Shown here: one piece after another, positions 60,903 through 64,000 of the stretch
Position numbering within the stretch: the stretch's first letter is position 1
Layout of the letters: every line of letters begins with the position of its first letter
Assembly: GCA_018857735.1 (NCBI GenBank)
Contig: JABMCL010001079.1
Coordinates: forward strand, 672,501 to 736,500
Reading direction: 5' to 3'
From: Alviniconcha marisindica
Lineage: Eukaryota; Mollusca; Gastropoda; Provannidae
Length of the DNA stretch: 64,000 bases
The notes under the pieces: model-generated
What the model saw: only the letters and a program-made list of their open reading frames with translations
Told to the model about the DNA's origin: nothing
The model's database searches: none
Program-made: the position numbers and the translations under genes

Positions 60903-61954
60903 TGTTTTAGAACGCTAGCAGTCATTCTTGTTTCACTGAGATTCTTTTTCTTTTTACGTCATAGTTTTGATTATTCCGGCGCTGCCACTGTTATAGCGTT
61001 GCATGTCTTTGTTAGTCTTCATGCTACCGGCCGTGAGGCTGGCTATAATTATAATTAAAAAAGAAAAGAAAAACGTTAACCCTTTTCCTGCTCTGAGGAT
61101 GTGTGACGTCACTGACAGAACTTTTCGCTCTGTGGAACGTCGCATTTGAATGACATCCTGTTTGAGTTCCAACCACACACTTTGAATATTATTGAATGTC
61201 AGTATGTGGTTCCAGTGAATGTGAAACCAGTGTCTTAATCGGTTAATGTTTCGTGTTTGCTAAGACTCTTGAGTGACAGCGGATCAGTGATCGACGCGGC
61301 CGTCACTGAGGGCCGGCGGCTACTGAGATTGCAGTCAGGCCATTCTCAGCGGGAAGGACTAGAACCGGTAGTACAAATATTCCCCGCCGGCACTGAGGCC
61401 GGAAAAGCGGTGCCCATTGCAACGACGATCTTAGGTCTGTGGGTATAGTCTCAGTAATAGCCTACTGCACAGTGTACATGAACAAAACGTTGAACCACCT
61501 CCGCGACATTTACAATCCAGCCCTCGGGGCACCGACTATAGGCCTATGGTTAATTATGTGTTTAGCCTACTAATGCTGCACGCCGCCCAGTCAACCGTGA
61601 ATGTCAGTCATACATGTAGGCCTTTCAGGGCGAAACGCAATTCATTAGGCTGTCACGGAAAAGGCCTGAAACCGGAAAGGCTGAAATTCATGGTGCTGTA
61701 CTACTAAATGCCGGTACCAGATTCCATGGCATTACGTGAAGCATGCAAAGCTACATTCTGACTGACATACTCCTAAGTTGTATCTCAAAGAGATCGAACA
61801 CCTGTTACTGGTTTCATTGTAGGGGACCTTCATTTCTGCGTTCGCGGTACCCCACGGCAGGACCGAAGCACGGCAGGCGACTGAATAAGTTGATTGCTGG
61901 GCGGGGGTGCGGATGCATTATAAATGCATGTCGGCTTAGGGCAAAGTCAGTAGA
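60903..61954. other. No gene recognised
   Basis: Contains a second copy (61275-61330) of a block also found at 60392-60445 (CGACGCGGCCGTCACT then GAGGGCCGGCG). No coding signal. Confidence 0.5.
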
Positions 61955-62046
61955 GCTCAAGAGCTGTGTGAAAGTCGACTGGTGGACGCCCCTCGGCTAC
62001 CCGCCCATAATAGTACGTACGGTCTCTCTGGACGTAAAGCAACATT
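61955..62046 (-). mobile_element. Short SINE-like unit, family C, diverged
   Basis: AAGAGCTGTGTGAAAGTCGA, then TGGACGTAAAGCAACATT. The middle is altered. Confidence 0.5.
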
Positions 62047-62253
62047 GGAAAAAAAGTAAAGAAGTAAAGTCAGTCACAGAGCTCAGGAGCTGTGCCGCGA
62101 GCATGGAATGGGGCCTGGGCTCTCATTCCCTATCACATTCTTCCCCCGTCCCTAATAAGCCATACGGTTCCTGCGGACGTAAAGCCATGGACTTATATAT
62201 ATATGGGTCAATGCGTAAAGCACCATATATATATATAGGTCCATGCGTAAAGC

Positions 62254-62583
62254 ACCAAGTGAGCCGGTTTGGCCTAGCGGTAAGGCGTTAGGCTGGTAAG
62301 CGGAAGGACCTCGGTTCGATACCGCTTCGGCTCTCCTTTCTCTTCAAAAAGGTTGTGGTTTGTGGACACCGTCTCATTGTGACTTTGTCCATCACTTCCC
62401 TCTGAAACATTAAAATGGCTCTCATCGCTGCCCATCTTAATGCAGAAGTCATTCTGGTGGTGACAGTGTAGCGATAGGTATATAATCTCCCTCTCCCCTC
62501 ATCTCCATACCCCCTTCCGCCCCCTTCTCCCCGACCCTAATAAGCCTTATGGTTTCTGTGGACGCCAAGCACCATGTTTACTA
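62254..62583 (+). mobile_element. tRNA-derived SINE, family A (forward)
   Basis: Intact head GAGCCGGTTTGGCCTAGCGG and B box GGTTCGATACC, body, and tail ending GCACCATGTTTACT. Confidence 0.85.
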
Positions 62584-62617
62584 AAGCAGGGCCATGAAAA
62601 AATGAGAAGCAGTCAGG

Positions 62618-62770
62618 CAGGCGAGTCGGTTTGGCCTTTTGCTGGCGGTAAAAAGAAAGACCTCGGTTCGATTGTTTCGGCGGCTCTCCTCGTTTTTCAA
62701 AAACTCAGCGGCATGGTCTGTAGACAGTCTTGTGACTTTGTCCCTCACAATTAATGAGACCTTCAAACAT
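62618..62770 (+). mobile_element. SINE family A, damaged head-body fragment
   Basis: GAGTCGGTTTGGCC..GACCTCGGTTCGATTG and CTTGTGACTTTGTCCCTCAC are recognisable but the A box is disrupted and the tail is missing. Confidence 0.6.
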
Positions 62771-63338
62771 AGCCGCGGTCAGGCAGTACGTGCTACACTG
62801 GGTTGGGTATACAGTCGGGTATCTAGTTTCTCCTTCTCGGCCCAGACCGCACCTCCTGGGATTTTGATCCCCGCCAGTAATTCTTCGGCAGCCGGTCAGT
62901 GCCACTTCGGCCGAGAAAACTGACTGACTGGGCGTTAAACAGGTGGCGTCACTAGTTACTAAAACAAGTTTAACGCCAAACCGAACCGGCATAGTCAGGC
63001 GGCGCCTGTACTTCTGTACTTCTCGATCGAGTCATTGCGCACCAGTCAGCATGCCTCAGAACCATCGACACGGACTAACAGAGCAGTCTCGGTGCCAGGT
63101 TCCTGTGAAGCTGAAGAAAACTTAATTCGCTGTGTCAGTCTTACCTGCATGTAAACCTTTTTGTTCATCGTGTCTCCCATTCATAAATTAACCTGTGTAG
63201 CGTGACTACCGTAGTAGCGATGATAACCTTAGTCAGCGCCTTGGCGAATTACGTGTCGGCTTGACTGACAGGGTTATCCTGTCACGCGTGTCAGTCAGTG
63301 AGCCGTGCCGCACTTCCAGTTATGTCAGTGTGCGTCAC

Positions 63339-63341
<3 letters not shown>
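62771..63341. other. No gene recognised
   Basis: Unique, CAGT-rich sequence without a recognised repeat or coding frame. Confidence 0.5.
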
Positions 63342-63410
<69 letters not shown>

Positions 63411-63500
63411 TGTGTGTGTGTGTGCCAGTGTGAGTGTGTCGTGTGTGTGCGTGTGAGTCAGTGTCAGTTTGTGCGTGTGCGTGTGTGTGTGTGTGTGCGG
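63342..63500 (+). repeat. (GT)n tract with variant units
   Basis: Pure GT to 63410, then GTGTGCGTGTGAGTCAGTGT-type variants. Confidence 0.95.
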
Positions 63501-63510
63501 TGTTCAAGTT

Positions 63511-63603
63511 AATGGTGCGGCCCGTCGGTTGCACCGCTGAGTTTTCATGCACTGACTCTGATCTGCCCCCGGCCATCACTCACTAGTAGTTTCAGTGCCA
63601 GGT

Positions 63604-63689
<86 letters not shown>

Positions 63690-63786
63690 ATGTGTTATTG
63701 CGGCCCGTCGGTTGCACCGCTGAGTTTTCATGCACTGACTCTGATCTGCCCCCGGCCATCACTCACTAGTAGTTTCAGTGCCAGGT

Positions 63787-63800
<14 letters not shown>
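63511..63800 (+). repeat. Tandem ~185-bp unit with internal (GT)n
   Basis: GCGGCCCGTCGGTTGCACCG through TTTCAGTGCCAGGTCAGTG occurs at 63517 and 63700, each followed by a long (GT)n. A third (GT)n tract runs 63870-63934. Confidence 0.85.
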
Positions 63801-63842
<42 letters not shown>

Positions 63843-63865
63843 TGTTGTTGTGGCCTGTGGGTGTG

Positions 63866-63936
<71 letters not shown>

Positions 63937-64000
63937 GGGCACTAGCAAGTCTTTGAGTCACTGAGTGTGCTGTCACTAAATGTATACGGTATGTATCAGT

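Overview
The window is animal nuclear DNA and carries one recognisable protein-coding gene: a complete 28-coding-exon NPHP3 (nephrocystin-3) orthologue on the minus strand. The start codon is at 52370 and the stop at 29752. All exon junctions are GT-AG and phase-consistent, and the spliced reading frame is 3,993 nt including the stop, that is 1,330 codons. From memory this equals the length of human nephrocystin-3. The protein has an N-terminal Met-Gly (myristoylation-type) start, a coiled coil, a divergent N-terminal module, a STAND/NACHT-like NTPase, a helical middle and C-terminal tetratricopeptide (TPR) repeats. The setting fits a ciliated invertebrate. Several tRNA-derived SINE families and the very high dinucleotide-repeat load make a marine gastropod mollusc my best guess. 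That guess is inference, not proof.

Layout: 1-29 kb is gene-poor. It holds microsatellites ((GT)n, (AC)n, (AT)n, (CT)n), G- and C-runs, SINE fragments, a perfect 290-bp tandem duplication (13.1-13.7 kb), a three-copy ~280-bp repeat (21.1-22.0 kb) and no recognisable gene. 29.2-52.4 kb is NPHP3 with its 3' UTR. 52.4-53.1 kb is its probable 5' leader and promoter region, into which a SINE with a 13-bp target-site duplication has inserted. 53-64 kb is repeat-rich: at least four SINE or SINE-like families that share 3' modules, a MITE-like palindrome and long (GT)n tracts.

The most unusual feature is how the introns of NPHP3 have changed. At least seven exons (5, 13, 15, 16, 18, 19, 23; possibly 9) have had one edge, with its splice site, tandemly duplicated into the adjoining intron. 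In intron 13 this has become about 14 units of ~69 bp. Each unit has a good 3' splice site and a good 5' splice site 33 nt apart, so each is a potential in-frame 11-codon microexon. Other introns carry minisatellites of about 25, 45, 61, 93 and 100 bp. Long (UG)n tracts abut three 3' splice sites. The NTPase P-loop carries Arg where Lys is expected.
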